Source: Chimonanthus salicifolius (lineage: Eukaryota > Streptophyta > Magnoliopsida > Laurales > Calycanthaceae). Taken from it: a stretch of DNA of 64,000 nt. Below the pieces are notes generated by a model. The model made no database searches. It saw nothing but the letters and a program-made list of their open reading frames with translations, and was not told where the DNA came from. The translations under genes were made by a program, and so were the position numbers. Shown piece after piece: positions 36,670-48,924 of this stretch (the stretch's first letter is position 1; every line of letters starts with the position of its first letter). The stretch is taken from positions 50,450,552 to 50,514,551 of the forward strand of contig CM023540.1 of assembly GCA_013350335.1 (NCBI GenBank), in the 5' to 3' direction.

Positions 36670-38728
36670 ACCATCCATGTTTTGTTTTGGTGTAAGATTT
36701 ACTTCCATATCTTAGACCACTACAATGGACTCACAAGAGACCATGTGAGTTCACATAGTAGAACAATGTTGTGACATTAGGAGAGAAAAATTAGCTAAAT
36801 ACAAGTCTAGAATGTACTCTTCCTAGCTATAGTACATATTCTACTTGGAAAGTCATACACTTCATTTAAAGTATTTTGAACTTTATGTGTTTCGGAATGT
36901 AAATTTTGATCTTGTGCATGTTTTAATGATTTGATGAATTATTTTTGGCATATCTGTGTTTTATCATATTAGAATAGATCTGTGTATGTTGTGCTTAGAA
37001 TAGGATTTCATCAAGTTTCACAAATCACGGATGATTGGTCTGCTATCTAAACTTCTCGGTATAGTCGACATGTCGGTGAATAGACTAGTCGGTGTGACAG
37101 ACATGTCGGTACTGTGCTAAATCGAGCACTGTAGAAAAAACGAAAATTGTCGAAAGGTTTGATAGTTCGATGGAAATGACATGTCGGTGAGACAGAATGT
37201 TTAAGTTAAAAGGGACCCTTTCTGTGAAAACGACAATTCATTCGAATTTGTCATCTCCTCTCCCGCGAAGGTCTAGTGATCTCCCTTTCACCTCCTGTGT
37301 CCTAGACCAGTCGACGTGACCTCAAGAGAATGTCAGTCTGGGAAGAAAGGTATTCACACTTGAAAGGTGAATGGACAACCTTGAAAGAAGTCTAGAGAAC
37401 ATCAGGTTGTCTATCCAGGAACTCAGTCTCTGTTATCACCTCCTCTACCAGATCTTATAGCATAGTTCCAGATTCTCGATCCCTTTCTCCTCTAACACCT
37501 CCTCAGGATGGCCCTGCTTAGGATTTGTCATGTTTCATGTCTCTATTTTGAAAAACTACACTTTTTGATATTTTGTCTAAGCATCCATGATGCCCCCTCC
37601 AAAACCATATGTACTGCACATTTTGATTATCAATGAGATGATATGGTTTGCTATGGTTTGATGTGTGTATTGCTGTGTTTGAATGCCTTCTATCTCTTGT
37701 CTATGGTTAACATGGTTTTTGTTAAATAGACTAACATGTAGGTTTGAATGAGTTGGTTTTGTATTGGCATGTTAGGGAGATAGGGATCGGGTTGTGATAT
37801 TGCACATATCCTTGGAGTTTGGGGGAGCACAAAATATGCGTTGTTTAGCACCTGTCACTGGTCATGACAGTGTGGGGAAATGAGTCGAATAAACTAGAAA
37901 ATATAGCTTGGAGAATGAGGGAGAAGACTCCAAAAAGGGAAGCTAGGTAAGTTAGCTTGACCCCATTGGGAGAACACCTCTAAGACAGCACAGCTCTTTA
38001 AGGGGAAGAAGAAGAAGAAAATAGTAATGCAATAGCAATTTGCATTATACTGTGGGGGACATAAATGCTTGAATGCATGAGAAGCATGCATTGATCAGTC
38101 GAAAGATTAAATGAGCTGGAAGTGAACTCATGGAAGCGCTACATGCAAGAAGCATGGAGGAGTGCTTGAAATCCAATTCCTTCAAAATGAAAGAAAAGTC
38201 GATGTCTGGCTACTAAACCTTTGTCAATTGTATGACAAAATGGGGGAGAGATTAGGTAGAAGTTGTTAGACATCAAAGCCAATTAAGAGGAGTAATTGGT
38301 AAAATTGGAAGAAGCCAATGGACATGGGAATTTTATGCTTGGAGTTTGGGAAATCAAACTAAAAAAGATTGGGAGAGAAAATCTTCTCAAACACTGTTAG
38401 CTTATAGAAGCTATGCGTAGTGTTGGTTTATAGGAAATGATGGAGGATGGGGGAATTCAAATACAAATCTTATTTAGTCCATGGATGCATATTTATGTTT
38501 TGGACTAACCCCTCTAATGATTTTCTAGTGTTGCTTATGTACTGAAATTGGTAAACATAAATTGAAGCAAGCTGAACAAGAATATGCAAAGATCATAGTC
38601 TTGTTTTCCATTTGAATATATACAACTAAACAATGTAATATTTTTGTATTCAAATGTGATGTAATAAGGGTGGGTTTATAATTGGGTTAACTTCTAGGTT
38701 TTGTCATGAAATTGACAAAAGGGGAGAT
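36670..38728 (+). other. Non-coding 3' interior of the gag-only Copia
   Basis: About 2 kb where pol would be expected, with no protease, integrase or RT motif in any frame. A short run of GACATGTCGGTG-type repeats (37050-37200) resembles motifs in the LTR. The stretch ends in the polypurine tract. Confidence 0.7.
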
Positions 38729-40475
38729 TGTTAGTGCTCCGCCTTTGCCGAGTCCTTAAGTTTGTCAATTCCATGACTCGGGAAGAAGCACTTGCTAGAA
38801 GCTTGAAGAACTCAAAATGATCAAGAAAGAAGATCATGCTCCACTAGAAGTAAAGCTCATTGTTATGGAAATCACAAAAGAAATGTATGTGGTCATAGAT
38901 AACTTTAGGTGGAACCCACACCTTAGAGATGACCATCCATAGGCTTAGTTGCATATGTTGGTAATGGACATAATAAGCCTTAGAAAGGAAGCTTGACAGT
39001 GAATTGGAAGTGAACTTAGAAATATGAATTAACTTCATTGTCAGCTCGACCAGTCGTTCTCACCGACCCCTCAGTGGAGACAGGATCGACCCATCGTGGT
39101 CATACTCTAGTTGGCCAGATTGACAGAGGTTCTGGATCATAGAACTGTCATTCTCCTTAAGCCTCTGATCGAGAGTCTCATATGCACCGACCCCTCGGTG
39201 ATGAACCTAACAACCCCTCGTGGTCAACGACTCATCGATGAAAAACTTGTGAGTTCTAGGACTTTGAACTCAAATGGGACTCTCAAAAAAACAAACATCT
39301 CAGTATTTCAAGATCGATCGAGAGTACCAGGACCGACCCCTCGGTAAAGGGCGACAGGTCGTTCTGGTCAGGACAAGTTTTGGGACATGAAACTCTGTCT
39401 GCATGGTGTTGCCCCAGATTGAGACCCTCGTATGGACCGACCTCTCAGTTCCAAGACTATCAACCCATCGGTGACACCGACGTGTCTACCGGAAATTAAT
39501 TATGTGGTTGGGAGTACATTTAATGGGCAACGGTCGGGTGGTTGAACAGTAATAAATATGAACACCGACCCATCGGGCCTCCGACCTGTTGGTACTGGAC
39601 AGTTTGAAAAACTATGTTACCTCCTCTACAAATATGAGTTGTGTGATCATTTAATCATCTTCTTTGACCTGAGAAAATTCACACACACTCTAAGAAACGA
39701 TCAACTCTCTTGTGCCTACACCTGAGAATCATATACAACCAATCTATTGATCGAGTTAGTGAGAGAAAGAAAGAGATGAGGAAAGAAAATACACCAACTA
39801 GGATAGAATCAGTTTCCTAGTCACCCTAAGATTGTGATTGCTCAACGACATCTACAAGGCAGAGCGTCGGGATTAAACTTGGGCACACATTGGGTGGATC
39901 TTTGAGAAGCACATATCTTCGAGAAAAAGAGACAAAGGTAAGTGCTTCTTGGTTTTAATTTTGTTGTAAAACCTTTATCCTGTTGAAGTGGATTAAAGAG
40001 GCTCGGCTCTGGAACCACTATAAAAAATCTAGAGCGTCGTCTCTGGTACATGTGGTGGGTAGAATTCCCAGCCAATTCAAATAGGTGGAATTCCTATTTT
40101 ACATGTGGTGGATGAAAGTTCTCAATCGATTGAGTGAGGTGCAATTCCTACTCTAATTGTGAGAGTGTAAGTCCCCACTTAGTGAATTTGGAGATAGCTC
40201 AAGGTTGAGCTAGTCCTAACATTGGATGTAGGTTGACTAACTGAACCACTATATATATCTTGTGTCCTTGTGCTTGTGGTGTTAGAGCTAATTCCTTGTA
40301 TTAATTGCTGAATCACATTTGCTAACACGCACACACAATTGATTGTTATATCCGCTGCACTTAATTAATCAATCAAGTTATTTTTAAATGGACTAACGAA
40401 TTGGGATTGACCTATTCACTCCCCCACCCCCCTTCTCAGGTCAATCTTGTTCTAGGACCCAAGGAAGAACTTTCA
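38729..40475 (+). repeat. 3' LTR of the nested Copia
   Basis: 1747 bp, TGTTAGTGCTCC to GAACTTTCA. One copy of the 517-bp unit is amplified in the partner LTR. The TATA-like site of the partner is mutated here (CTACAAATATG, about 39625). A C-rich tract (CCCCCACCCCCC) precedes the end. Confidence 0.85.
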
Positions 40476-40480
40476 GTTTC

Positions 40481-41789
40481 CTTCAAATCACCGTGAAGGA
40501 AAGCATTCTTTACATCTAATTGTTCAAGCTCCATGTCGAACTGTGCTACCATCGCCAATGACACCCTTGATAAATGTGTGCTTGACACTGGAGAGAATAT
40601 CTCATCATAATCAACCCCCTCATTCTGTGAGTACCTCGTTGCTATTAGCCGTGCTTTGAACTTTGGCTTCTCATTTTCTTGCAATGCTTCCTCTTTTCTG
40701 AAAACCCATTTGCTACCAACTGGTTTTCTGTCATTCGGTTTCAGAACTAACTCCCATATTGAGTTATGGTGAAGTGATTCTATCTCATCAATCTTGGCAC
40801 TCATCCAACCTTCTCTTTCACTGCTCTCAATAGCCTCCTGGAAAGTAGTCGGATCACCGCTACTAGTGACAAGAGCAAAGTGTACCTCATCATCATCCCA
40901 TCCAAGCCTTTGATGTGGCCTGATGGTTTTCCTTGTTCATCCTTGTGTGAAATTGGTGGGCTCCTACTGAGCTTCTGTCTGTTCCTCACCTCCTGATGTG
41001 CTGGTCTTATCTTGACCCTGTGTTTGATTCTAAGTTGTGGTTTCTGTGCTAGGTGGAACCAACTCTGCAATCACTTTCTCTTTGTTGTTTTCTTGAAATT
41101 CATTCTCAAGTTCTCTCTTCATTATAGAAGCTTCATGAAATACTACATCTCTGTTGTAGATTATTTTTTTGTTTTCTAGATCCCATAACTTGTACCCCTT
41201 CACTCCCTTCTCAAACCCGAGAAATATGCATCTGAGTGACTTGGAGTCTAACTTAGATCGCTGATCAATGGGGATGTGTGTGTAAGCTGGAAAACCGAAT
41301 ACTCTCAAAACTGAGTAGTCCACTTCTTTACCTGAGCACACCTCTTCTGGAGCTTTTAGATTGAGGAATGTATTTGGTGACTTCTTGACCAAGTAGCATG
41401 CATGATTGACTATTCTGCCCAAAAATCATTGGACTAAGCATGCATGAATCCTCATGCTCCTCCATCTTTCCAAAATAGTCATATTCATCATTTCCTGCAA
41501 CTCCATTATGGTGAGGAGTCTTTGGAACAGTGAAGTGTCTCGTGATGCCCTCATCTCTGTAAAACTGTAGAAACCCTCCATGTCTGGTCTGCTCTCAGAT
41601 ATTTGAGTTTTCTACATGTTTGATTTTCTACCTCTGCCTTCAACTCTTTGAACTTAGAGAAGGCTTCTGATTTTTCCCTCATGAAGTAGACCCAAACCTT
41701 TCTTGAAAAACCATCAATGAAAGTCACAAAGTAGGAAACTCCACATTTTGACTTAATTGGTGAAGGTCCCCAAACATTTGAGTGAATAT
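40481..41789 (-). pseudogene. Copia integrase C-terminal part and RT N-terminal part
   Basis: Right to left: HSNVWGPSPIKS and SYFVTFIDGFSRKVWVYF, which starts the integrase catalytic core (about 41700-41789). Then VNHACYLVKKSP, VFGFPAYTHIP and CIFLGFEKGVKGYKLWD (integrase C-terminal GKGY-like region, 41030-41422), a decayed linker, and RT NSIWELV, VGSKWVF, FKARLIA and QLDVKNAFLHGDL (40481-40804). The order matches a Copia polyprotein. It is split at both ends by insertions: the right edge continues at 44479 and the left edge at 32521. Several frame changes and stops are present. Confidence 0.85.
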
Positions 41790-43909
41790 TGTAACACCCC
41801 GTCTCGCTACGGGCACGTTATCTCCAAAATATCTCAAACATCACAAAAGACGGATATCAGGTATTATTTATTTTATTTTTTTTGAAACGGGGTAATTGCT
41901 TCCCGCTCAACAACCACAAGTCCACAATGCTAAGAAACATAACAAACAACCATACACTGGTCAAATATAATTATACAACCATCTAAATAAATATGTGATA
42001 ATGAGCTCATACAATCTAGAGTCTCTCAAATATAAAGCATAAGCATGAACATAAGACGTCTAGCTACCACTTCTCCTCCCCAGGTGCTTGCTCAAGGGAC
42101 CAGTTTGGCCACTCCGCAATCGGGGTACCTGAAATGTAAGGGGTGAGCTAACTAGCCAAGTGAAGGGATAATCATATCACATGTCAGCAACATAAACATA
42201 TATCACATGTATAAAAATGTAACATAATAGAATGAATGTCCTTGTACATGAGTGCCCTACTATACTACTATCAATAGTCTCACTCACCAGTCCGAGATAT
42301 CACCTCCATATCTCACAATGGTCCTCCAACAACTGCGGTCTCTCTACCAATACAACTGAGAGACCATACAATACTCAACCACCGGAATGCAACGGGGAAA
42401 CTCGCATCCCCTATGGGGGTCTCATCCGTCGGATCATAATAGGGAAGCCAATCTAAAGGGGCAGGCACCTCAACCGCCAGAACGCAACAGGGAAACCTGC
42501 ATCTCCTATAGGGGTTTCAACCGCCGGAGCATAACTGGGAAGTCCTCCCAACAATCAAACTCATCGCATCATCATAATCACATACACAAATAAATAGTTC
42601 ATCCATTTCGATATCCAAAGGCATGTTGTCCGTCGCAAGTTATCACTTATTGATGTACATGATATCATGGTCAAGTTTAACCACATCAACCAAATTCAAC
42701 TATAATCAACCAAATCAATATCATACTTCATCAAGTGAATCAAAAGTATGTAACAAGTTACTTAAACACAAATCTTTATCTCCGACATAATTGTATTTGT
42801 ATTTTATAAATGAATACACAATGCATCACTAACAACTTCACTTATCATATTCAATATCCATTTATTCAATTAAAACTTTCCATAATTGCACATAGCTGAC
42901 AGGAGTACACCCTAATCAATCCCTTTCCACATGATCAATTTCAACAGTTTCCCCTTACCGAGTGGCTTAGAAAATAGAGGGTCCAATTCGGGTCACTCCA
43001 TGTCTGGTAATAAAAGTCTGAGATATATAAATGCATGCTAAACCGTGGTAAGTCCCCTCACAGTGTGTATAGAGTCAAAAATCCGAAGTGAGTAAGAGGT
43101 TTGATGGGTTGCAGGAAGCTTAATCTCTTGAAACAATGATGAACGAATAAGTAAATAAATCAAAACGGGGTAAAAAGAGACCGGACAAAAAAGGGGCCTA
43201 AAATTGGATTGGGCTTGAAATGGACCATGCTTGAAAACGGACCTAGAAACGAGCCAGGCTTGAAAACGGGCTTAAAATGGGCCAGGCCGAAGAACTGGGT
43301 AGGTCAAAAGTGGGTCGGGCCAAGTCTGGGCCTAGGTTGAGCTTAAAAAATGGACCAAATCCAAAACTAGACTGTACCGAGTATGGGCTTGGCCTAATTG
43401 GGCTAGATCCGAATCAATCTATTGGGTCGGGTCTGGACCAGTGGGCCAAGCAATTGGGTCACAATCCAAGCCCAAAGGTTTGGTTTACTCGGGATCCCAA
43501 CCGAATTCACTCAGAAACTCGGTGGAATCGACCCAGTTGTCTAAACTGAGTCGAGAATAGGGGTAAAGAAAGAGGGAATTCCATAAAAAATAGGAAAGGG
43601 AAGGAAAACGGGGGAAATTGAGCAAAAATCGAGGAATAATGCTGAAAAACCAAAGGAATTCGATGAAAACCATAGAAAAAGGGGAAAACTGTAAGAAATC
43701 ATAGCAGAAGAGGGATAGAAGAAGAAAGGGAAAAGGGATTTGGGAGGAGAAGAAATGAGGAAGAAAAGGATTACCAGGAATTCGCATGGACAGCGGAAAA
43801 CCAGATGGCTGGAAGCGAAAGTCCAAGTGCATGCAACTAGAAAAGACGGCACGACCGGTACTTGGAATGGAAGGGGATGACATCGAATGAGAAAGAGAGA
43901 TTAGAGGGA

Positions 43910-43957
<48 letters not shown>

Positions 43958-44478
43958 GGGGATCTAGAGAAAATCGTGAAGAGGAGAGAGAGAGAAGGGG
44001 GTGCGGCGACTGCTTCAAGGGGAGAGGGTCTCCTAGGGTTTTCTGAGGGAGAGGGAGATCGAAATTGAGGGAAGGAGATGAGGGGTGTCTGTGCGGCTGA
44101 ACTGTAGCTAAAAGCTACAGTGCGGCGGGATGGGGGAGGTTTTAAGGGTTTAGGGTTTTGAGAGTTTTTATTCTTCTCCTTCCTTTTTTTTTATACACAC
44201 CCTCTAATTCTATTTATTTCATTTTTTTTTAAACCATAACTCATCATATTATTTTTTTATTTATCTAATTACTAAATTATTATTATACACACACATACAT
44301 ATGTATATAAATATATATATATATATATATTAAGGAAAACCTTCAAAGCGTGAAAGATCGATTTCAAAACCGATGTTGTATGTTCGAGCTCCCAAAGCCA
44401 CCAAAGTCCCGTAAACAACTTTGAGAATCCGAAAAATCTCCAAAAAAAAATCGAGAAAACTCGGAATGGGTCATTACA
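41790..44478 (-). mobile_element. 2.7-kb solo LTR inside the Copia integrase
   Basis: On the minus strand it runs from TGTAATGACCC to ACGGGGTGTTACA. Flanks AATAT (41785-41789) and AATGT (44479-44483) are a 4/5 duplication, and removing it rejoins the integrase at LDYI/HSNVWG. No PBS or coding sequence is inside, so a solo LTR is the simplest reading. It is a third LTR family, sharing only the TGTAA...TTACA ends with 16669 and 21386. It carries a repeated CCGCCGGA-containing unit (about 42377 and 42470) and a GA microsatellite. The SLSLSLSL reading frames near 43900 are low-complexity artefacts of the GA tract. Confidence 0.78.
43912..43952. repeat. (GA)n microsatellite
   Basis: About 40 bp of GA dinucleotides within the solo LTR. 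Confidence 0.95.
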
Positions 44479-45075
44479 AATGTAGTCCAGAATACCATTG
44501 GTTCTATAGTGTTTATCTGTAGCTTTAATAGTCACTTTACTTTGTTTGCCATACAAACAAAACTTGCAGAATTCTAACTTTCTGATTTAACCCCCTTTAA
44601 CAGTTGTCTTTTATGGAGTTCTAACAAGCCCTCTCACTCATATGTACTAGTCGCATAAGCGATAACTGAGAGTCATCTACACTATGGTATTCTTTTGTGG
44701 AGACTGTCGCTCCACCTGAAGCTGTATCCCCTTGCAGTCTTGTTGGTCAATCTAGTGCATTTCATTAACACCATTGCACCATTTGACACTTTGAGTGTGT
44801 CATCTTTTTCCAATGAATGTGCACTCACTTGCTTGAAGTGTGCCTAAGGAAATCAGATTTTTTTAAGTGTTGGCACATGTCTCACCTCTCTCAATGTTCT
44901 CCATCAAACATTTTGATTCTAATGGTCCTTATTCCTATGCCTTTACATGGTGCATCATTACCCATAAGAACACTACCACCATTATAAGATTCATATGATT
45001 CAAACGAATCACGGTTAGGGCACATATGATAAGAACAACCAGAATCTAAAATCTAATAATCGGATAGAGACGTAC
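44479..45075 (-). pseudogene. Copia protease and integrase zinc-binding part
   Basis: The retropepsin signature reads [13 protein letters not shown] on the minus strand (about 45010-45055). It is followed by [12 protein letters not shown] and a GAG-pre-integrase region with RGLLELHKRQLL and FCLYGKQSKVTI (about 44530-44640), whose histidines and cysteines form the integrase zinc finger. It ends at NGILDYI, exactly where the solo LTR inserted. Stops are present. Protease would cut the polyprotein, and the zinc finger positions integrase on the LTR ends. Confidence 0.82.
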
Positions 45076-45179
45076 CTTTCGAGACAGATAGAATACCTGC
45101 TTCACTTTTGGAAGCTACGCCGGTTGTGCCAGTCTTGTTAGCTTCCTTCCCATCTATGTTCTTCGCCTTGAGTTTCTAA

Positions 45180-45924
45180 CAATCCGTCTTTCAGTGTCCC
45201 TTCTTGCCACAGTAGTAGCACTTTCCTGAGTCCCTACCTCTTGACTTTGAACTGGAGTTGTTTCTTCATTTCTTACTCTTATCCCGAGTCCTGCCATGAT
45301 CACTTGATCCTCCTTTCATTAGAAGACCCTCTGCACGTGAGTCGCTCCTGGTGGACTTCTTCCTTGCTTCATTGGAGATGATCGCTTGAGTAACCTCATC
45401 AAGCTTGACCGTGTCTTTTCCATATAGCAATGTAGTGACACAATGATCATAAGAGTCTGGGAGATAGGTCAGCAATATCATAAACTTGTTTTCATCATTG
45501 AACCTATCATCTAGCCTCAACAGTTCTCTGATTATCCGGTTGAATGTGTTCATGTGCTCCAACACATCATACCCTTCAGCCATCTTCAACCCAAATAGTT
45601 GCTTCTTCAAGTGAAGCTTGTTCGATAATGACTTACCCATGTAGAGCTTCTCAAGCTTTTCCCATAGGTCTTTGCAGTCATCTCCTCCATGACGTTGTAC
45701 AACACTTCGTCAGAGATATAGAGTTGAATGAGGCTACCTATCTTCTTGTCAATTCTTGTCCACTTCATATCCTTCATCTCCGCTGGCTTTTTATCTTTGC
45801 CTGACAATGCTACATCGAAATCTTGGTGGATCAAAATATTTTTCATTCTCAACTGTCATAATCCGAGGTTACCTCTACCATCGAATTTGTCAACTTCAAA
45901 TTTGATGCCTCCGGTTGATCCCAT
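45180..45924 (-). pseudogene. Tork-type Copia gag
   Basis: The start is MGSTGGIKFEVDKFDG at 45924, a usual Tork/Tnt1 gag opening. The UBN2-type capsid core follows, with LIQLYISDEVLY, MEEMTAKT, LYGKDTVKLDEV and MILLTYLPDSYDH. The nucleocapsid knuckle CYYCGKKGH-KTDC (about 45190-45225) has a stop codon in it. Frames change near 45610-45660, and a TGA interrupts the first 30 residues. Length (about 240 residues) is normal for the family. Confidence 0.85.
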
Positions 45925-47413
45925 TTATGACATTGTCTAGATTGAAGGGAGTTCTGTGCTTCAAGTCCAAAACAGTAATCTACTCCTGTCACCGCGTAGA
46001 TCTCATCACTGTGAACGCACTGGCGAAGGTAGATCTGAATCTGCGTTTGTATGGCTCTGGAAAATGCAAAACAATATGGACTGTTGATTTGATCTATCGA
46101 AAAGCACTATTTGATAACTGTTCTACAGACTCCCAACAACCAAGGAGAACCCTCCTTTGAAGCAATTGATCAAACAGTTGGTGTGCAATACCTTTTTCTC
46201 AGAGAAAATTTATCAAACACCTGGTGGACAACAATTCTTCTCTTCTTCACTAGCTGTTCTAAAGGCTAATCTGAGATTGGAACTGGCTGAATCTATGGAT
46301 CTAAACATTGTTGTTCTAAACTGCATGAAAATTTGTGAGAATGTTGTGAACATTGGCCTCCTCTTAACACCTCTGGCCTTTTGTCTCTCTGCTAACCTGA
46401 AAGTTCTTGTTTACTGGTCTCTACTCCGCCACCACAAGCTTCTCTTTTGTGAGATCCGGGTCTTGATGGTCCTTTTCTCTATTCACAAGATTTCTAAAAA
46501 ACAGAGGGAAACCACATCTGTTGCAAGTTTGGACACCTACACGGCCTGGCTCCACTGCAACCAACTGTATGTGATTCCCTTCTCACTGCTGTCTGAAACA
46601 ACCTGGGCGCTCGACCCTTTCTGGGTTCATATCTGAACGCTTGTGTGATGCTTCCTCCGTGCTCGCCTTTGTTCTGGCTTGTGAACAACAAGCCCTTTGG
46701 CGCTGGATCTGTTCTTCCGCCGCTGTTCCAAGCTGTGCCGGCGATTGTCTGTGGGTCCTTACACGACTGGCACATGGAGATAGGAGCTCTGCGCCTATCT
46801 ACATGCAGCACACTACTGCGTCTTGATGGTTCTTGCTCCTCTTGAGAGAAAGACACCCCTTCTTCACTCAGATGTGATCTGACCCATGGCAGTGCCTTCC
46901 TATTGTAGAGATTTGCGCTGGGGAAACTGCAGAGTTGATCTCAGATCTGGGCACGCTTCCTTAGACACTGACTGCCCCCAATTTTGATTTGTAGTCGCCG
47001 CTCCAATTGGCTGCCGATTTGGTTTGGTCTGTATTCTGCGAATATGGGTTGGGTACTGGGATTTGCTTCCAGGGAGTTTCACTTGGAAACTCTTGGTTTG
47101 CCCTTTTGGACGCATGGCTGCCTTCTTGCTGCCAAATCTGGCTACCTTCTTGATGTTCTTTGAAACAAGAGAGTTCGAAACTGGTTGCAACGATGAAACG
47201 TTGCCTGCAATAGATACTCACAGCTAAATCTGAAAACCCCCTCTTTTTCTCATAGCTTTCCCCTTTAACTGGAAGACCCTTAGCCGTTAGGCATGCACCA
47301 ATCCAGATTTGGGTTCAGATCTGCTATATTCAGCTGAGACTAAACCCAGAAACACCATTGTGTTGTGAACAATCTCTATGATTTTGCCCCAAGATCTGAT
47401 GACGAATCGGAAC
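45925..47413 (-). other. Long leader of the Tork-type element
   Basis: About 1.5 kb separates the PBS from the gag start. No protein similarity is visible. Frames at 46157-46636 (plus) and 46494-46856 (minus) look accidental. Long leaders occur in several Copia lineages. Confidence 0.55.
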
Positions 47414-47425
47414 GCTCTGATACCA
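47414..47425 (-). promoter_or_regulatory. Primer-binding site, initiator-Met tRNA type
   Basis: Plus-strand GCTCTGATACCA is minus TGGTATCAGAGC, the standard plant LTR-element PBS complementary to the initiator Met tRNA 3' end. It sits 2 bp inside the 5' LTR (47428). Confidence 0.9.
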
Positions 47426-47427
47426 AT

Positions 47428-47728
47428 TGATATGAAAATAAGATGCAAATCACACAACACAAGATCAAGAAACCACACAAGAGAAATGGGATTTTTAAGT
47501 GGTTCACCTGGAGGCTACGTCCATGGAGCATTTCGCTCAATTCACTATGAAGATGAAGATAAACAAGGTGCTGCAAGGATCTCCATAGTCTCTCCTCTAT
47601 ACCTCTCTGTTCACACTAAGAAAGAGAACATTCACCTTGCATAACGAAACCCTAGAGGAAATAACCCTTATATATTTGGGCTTACAATAGACTTGGGCCT
47701 ATTGGGTCCAACTTAATGTTCGACTTTT
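47428..47728 (-). repeat. 5' LTR of the Tork-type element
   Basis: About 300 bp, closely matching 30902-31229 through the AAGATGAAGATAAACA and CTCCATAGTCTCTCC blocks. It is cut short: the last ~20 bp seen in the partner (CTTTTGAGCCAAACCC...) are missing. Confidence 0.8.
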
Positions 47729-48257
47729 ATGCGAATTTCAGATCTAGCTCTTTGTTTATTAAACTTATTAGGTATGATGTTTGATTGCAATGAATGGTTC
47801 TGATCCACTGTAAATATGTATATTATTCTTGTTCATATTTTAATTCTTTCATTTTTTATTTCATTTATTCAATTCACTTTGGTACTAGATTAGGAATGTT
47901 TTATTTGCTTCTTAATTAATTGGTTTTGTGTTAAGTTGAGATTGTTTTCTCTCCACCATTCTAATTAAACTTTGAATGTAATAACTTTACATCTCATATT
48001 TAATTAATTTCCAATCTTAGATGTTAATTTGGGTTTTGTTGAATTAAGCATATAACTCTATGTTTTAGAAAATTAGATCTCATGTTTAAAATTAATTCTA
48101 TAATTCTATTTTCTTTGATTACATTATTCTGAATGGTGCCAATTTACTTTTTTTGCATATATTTTGTGATTTCTTTTGGGTTCAACCTCACACTCAATCG
48201 CTATAATATTAAATGGTTCGTGCTCTTGCGAGTAATAAATTTAAAATTTGCACAACA

Positions 48258-48924
48258 CAGACCTATCCTTATAATTCTTACCGGAGTTAAAATGTCTCTC
48301 CAACCTTTGCTCACCTTGGGTAAATTTATCTTGAAATTGTATTTTATGATTTCTTAATTTCTCCAAATCTGAACTCTCAAGGTTAGGACTTTTTCTTCAA
48401 GGCATCTCTTGATTTCTAAGAGTTCTTTACGGTTCTTTTCACATGTGGTTATTGTGCCTTGTAGAGATTTTTCATTTTCTCTCAACTTTAATATCTCATC
48501 ATGTAAGCATTTCAATTTTGTTGAGAGGGTCTCTTTCTCAGATTACGCAGTTTCAAGATGGCTTGAAAGTTTGATATTTTCATTTCTAAGTTTATGAACT
48601 TCTTAGCCAACTCTACACTCTAAAGATATAAGGCACTATAAGATTCTTGGAGGTCATCAATGTTTTCCTCATTTTCTGATTCACTAGTGTATTCCTTTTT
48701 ATCAGAAGTGATGGAAGCAACAAAATTATTTAAAGATTTACCTCCTCCTAGCTTTTCCAAGTTTGATGCAATTTTAGATTCTTCAAGAACACCAGATGTA
48801 GACTCCATTCCTTTCTTGTGTGAATCACCATTTTCTTTAATGCAAGTGTGGTTACCTGACAAAGAATTCACAGAGGCAAGACCAACCACAGAATTGCATG
48901 CATCTATATAGAGTAGGAATACCA
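48258..48924 (-). pseudogene. SIRE-like Copia gag fragment (coiled-coil part)
   Basis: On the minus strand the reading includes SENEENIDDLQESYSALYL, then an E, K, L and N-rich heptad stretch similar in character to 35992-36207, with stops. It ends at a PBS-like ATTGGTAT beside the LTR at 48925. It is cut on its left by the end of element B. Function would be as for the gag at 34857. This copy covers only the middle of the protein. Confidence 0.6.

Larger units (their letters stand above)
32527..40475 (+). mobile_element. Gag-only SIRE-like Copia element nested in Copia RT
   Basis: LTRs start TGTTAGTGC at 32527 and 38729, and the outer end is AAGAACTTTCA at 40475. Flanks ATTTC (32522-32526) and GTTTC (40476-40480) form a 4/5 duplication, and removing the element restores the RT reading frame around GDLKE/IIYMEQ. 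A polypurine tract (AAAAGGGGAGAT) abuts the 3' LTR. The 3.9-kb interior encodes gag remnants but no protease, integrase, RT or RNase H. The left LTR end, PBS and gag start are deleted at 34867. Confidence 0.85.
30902..47728 (-). mobile_element. Tork-type Copia element, minus strand, with two nested insertions
   Basis: Short LTRs (30902-31229 and 47428 to about 47728) share the TGATATGAAAATAAGAT start and a CTCCATAGTCTCTCC-containing body. The PBS GCTCTGATACCA (47414-47425, minus TGGTATCAGAGC) lies 2 bp from the right LTR. A polypurine tract (minus AAGGTGGAGAT) adjoins the left LTR. Gag, protease, integrase, RT and RNase H pieces follow in the Copia order. The right LTR lacks its last ~20 bp, and no clear target duplication is left. 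Confidence 0.85.
29489..48257 (+). repeat. Second LTR of element B, split by the Tork-type Copia element
   Basis: It begins TGTTGAGCACTG (29489) and ends AATTTGCACAACA (48257). The interruption runs 30902-47728, and about 1.9 kb of LTR remains. The end shares TTCGTGCTCTTGCGAG with element A's inverse LTR start. It contains no reading frame of note. Confidence 0.7.

Noticed and set aside
43485..44018. 177-residue minus frame rich in SLSLSL
   Set aside because: Low-complexity product of the GA microsatellite within a solo LTR.
46157..46636. 159-residue plus-strand frame
   Set aside because: It lies in the leader of the Tork element, antisense to it, with no recognisable domain.
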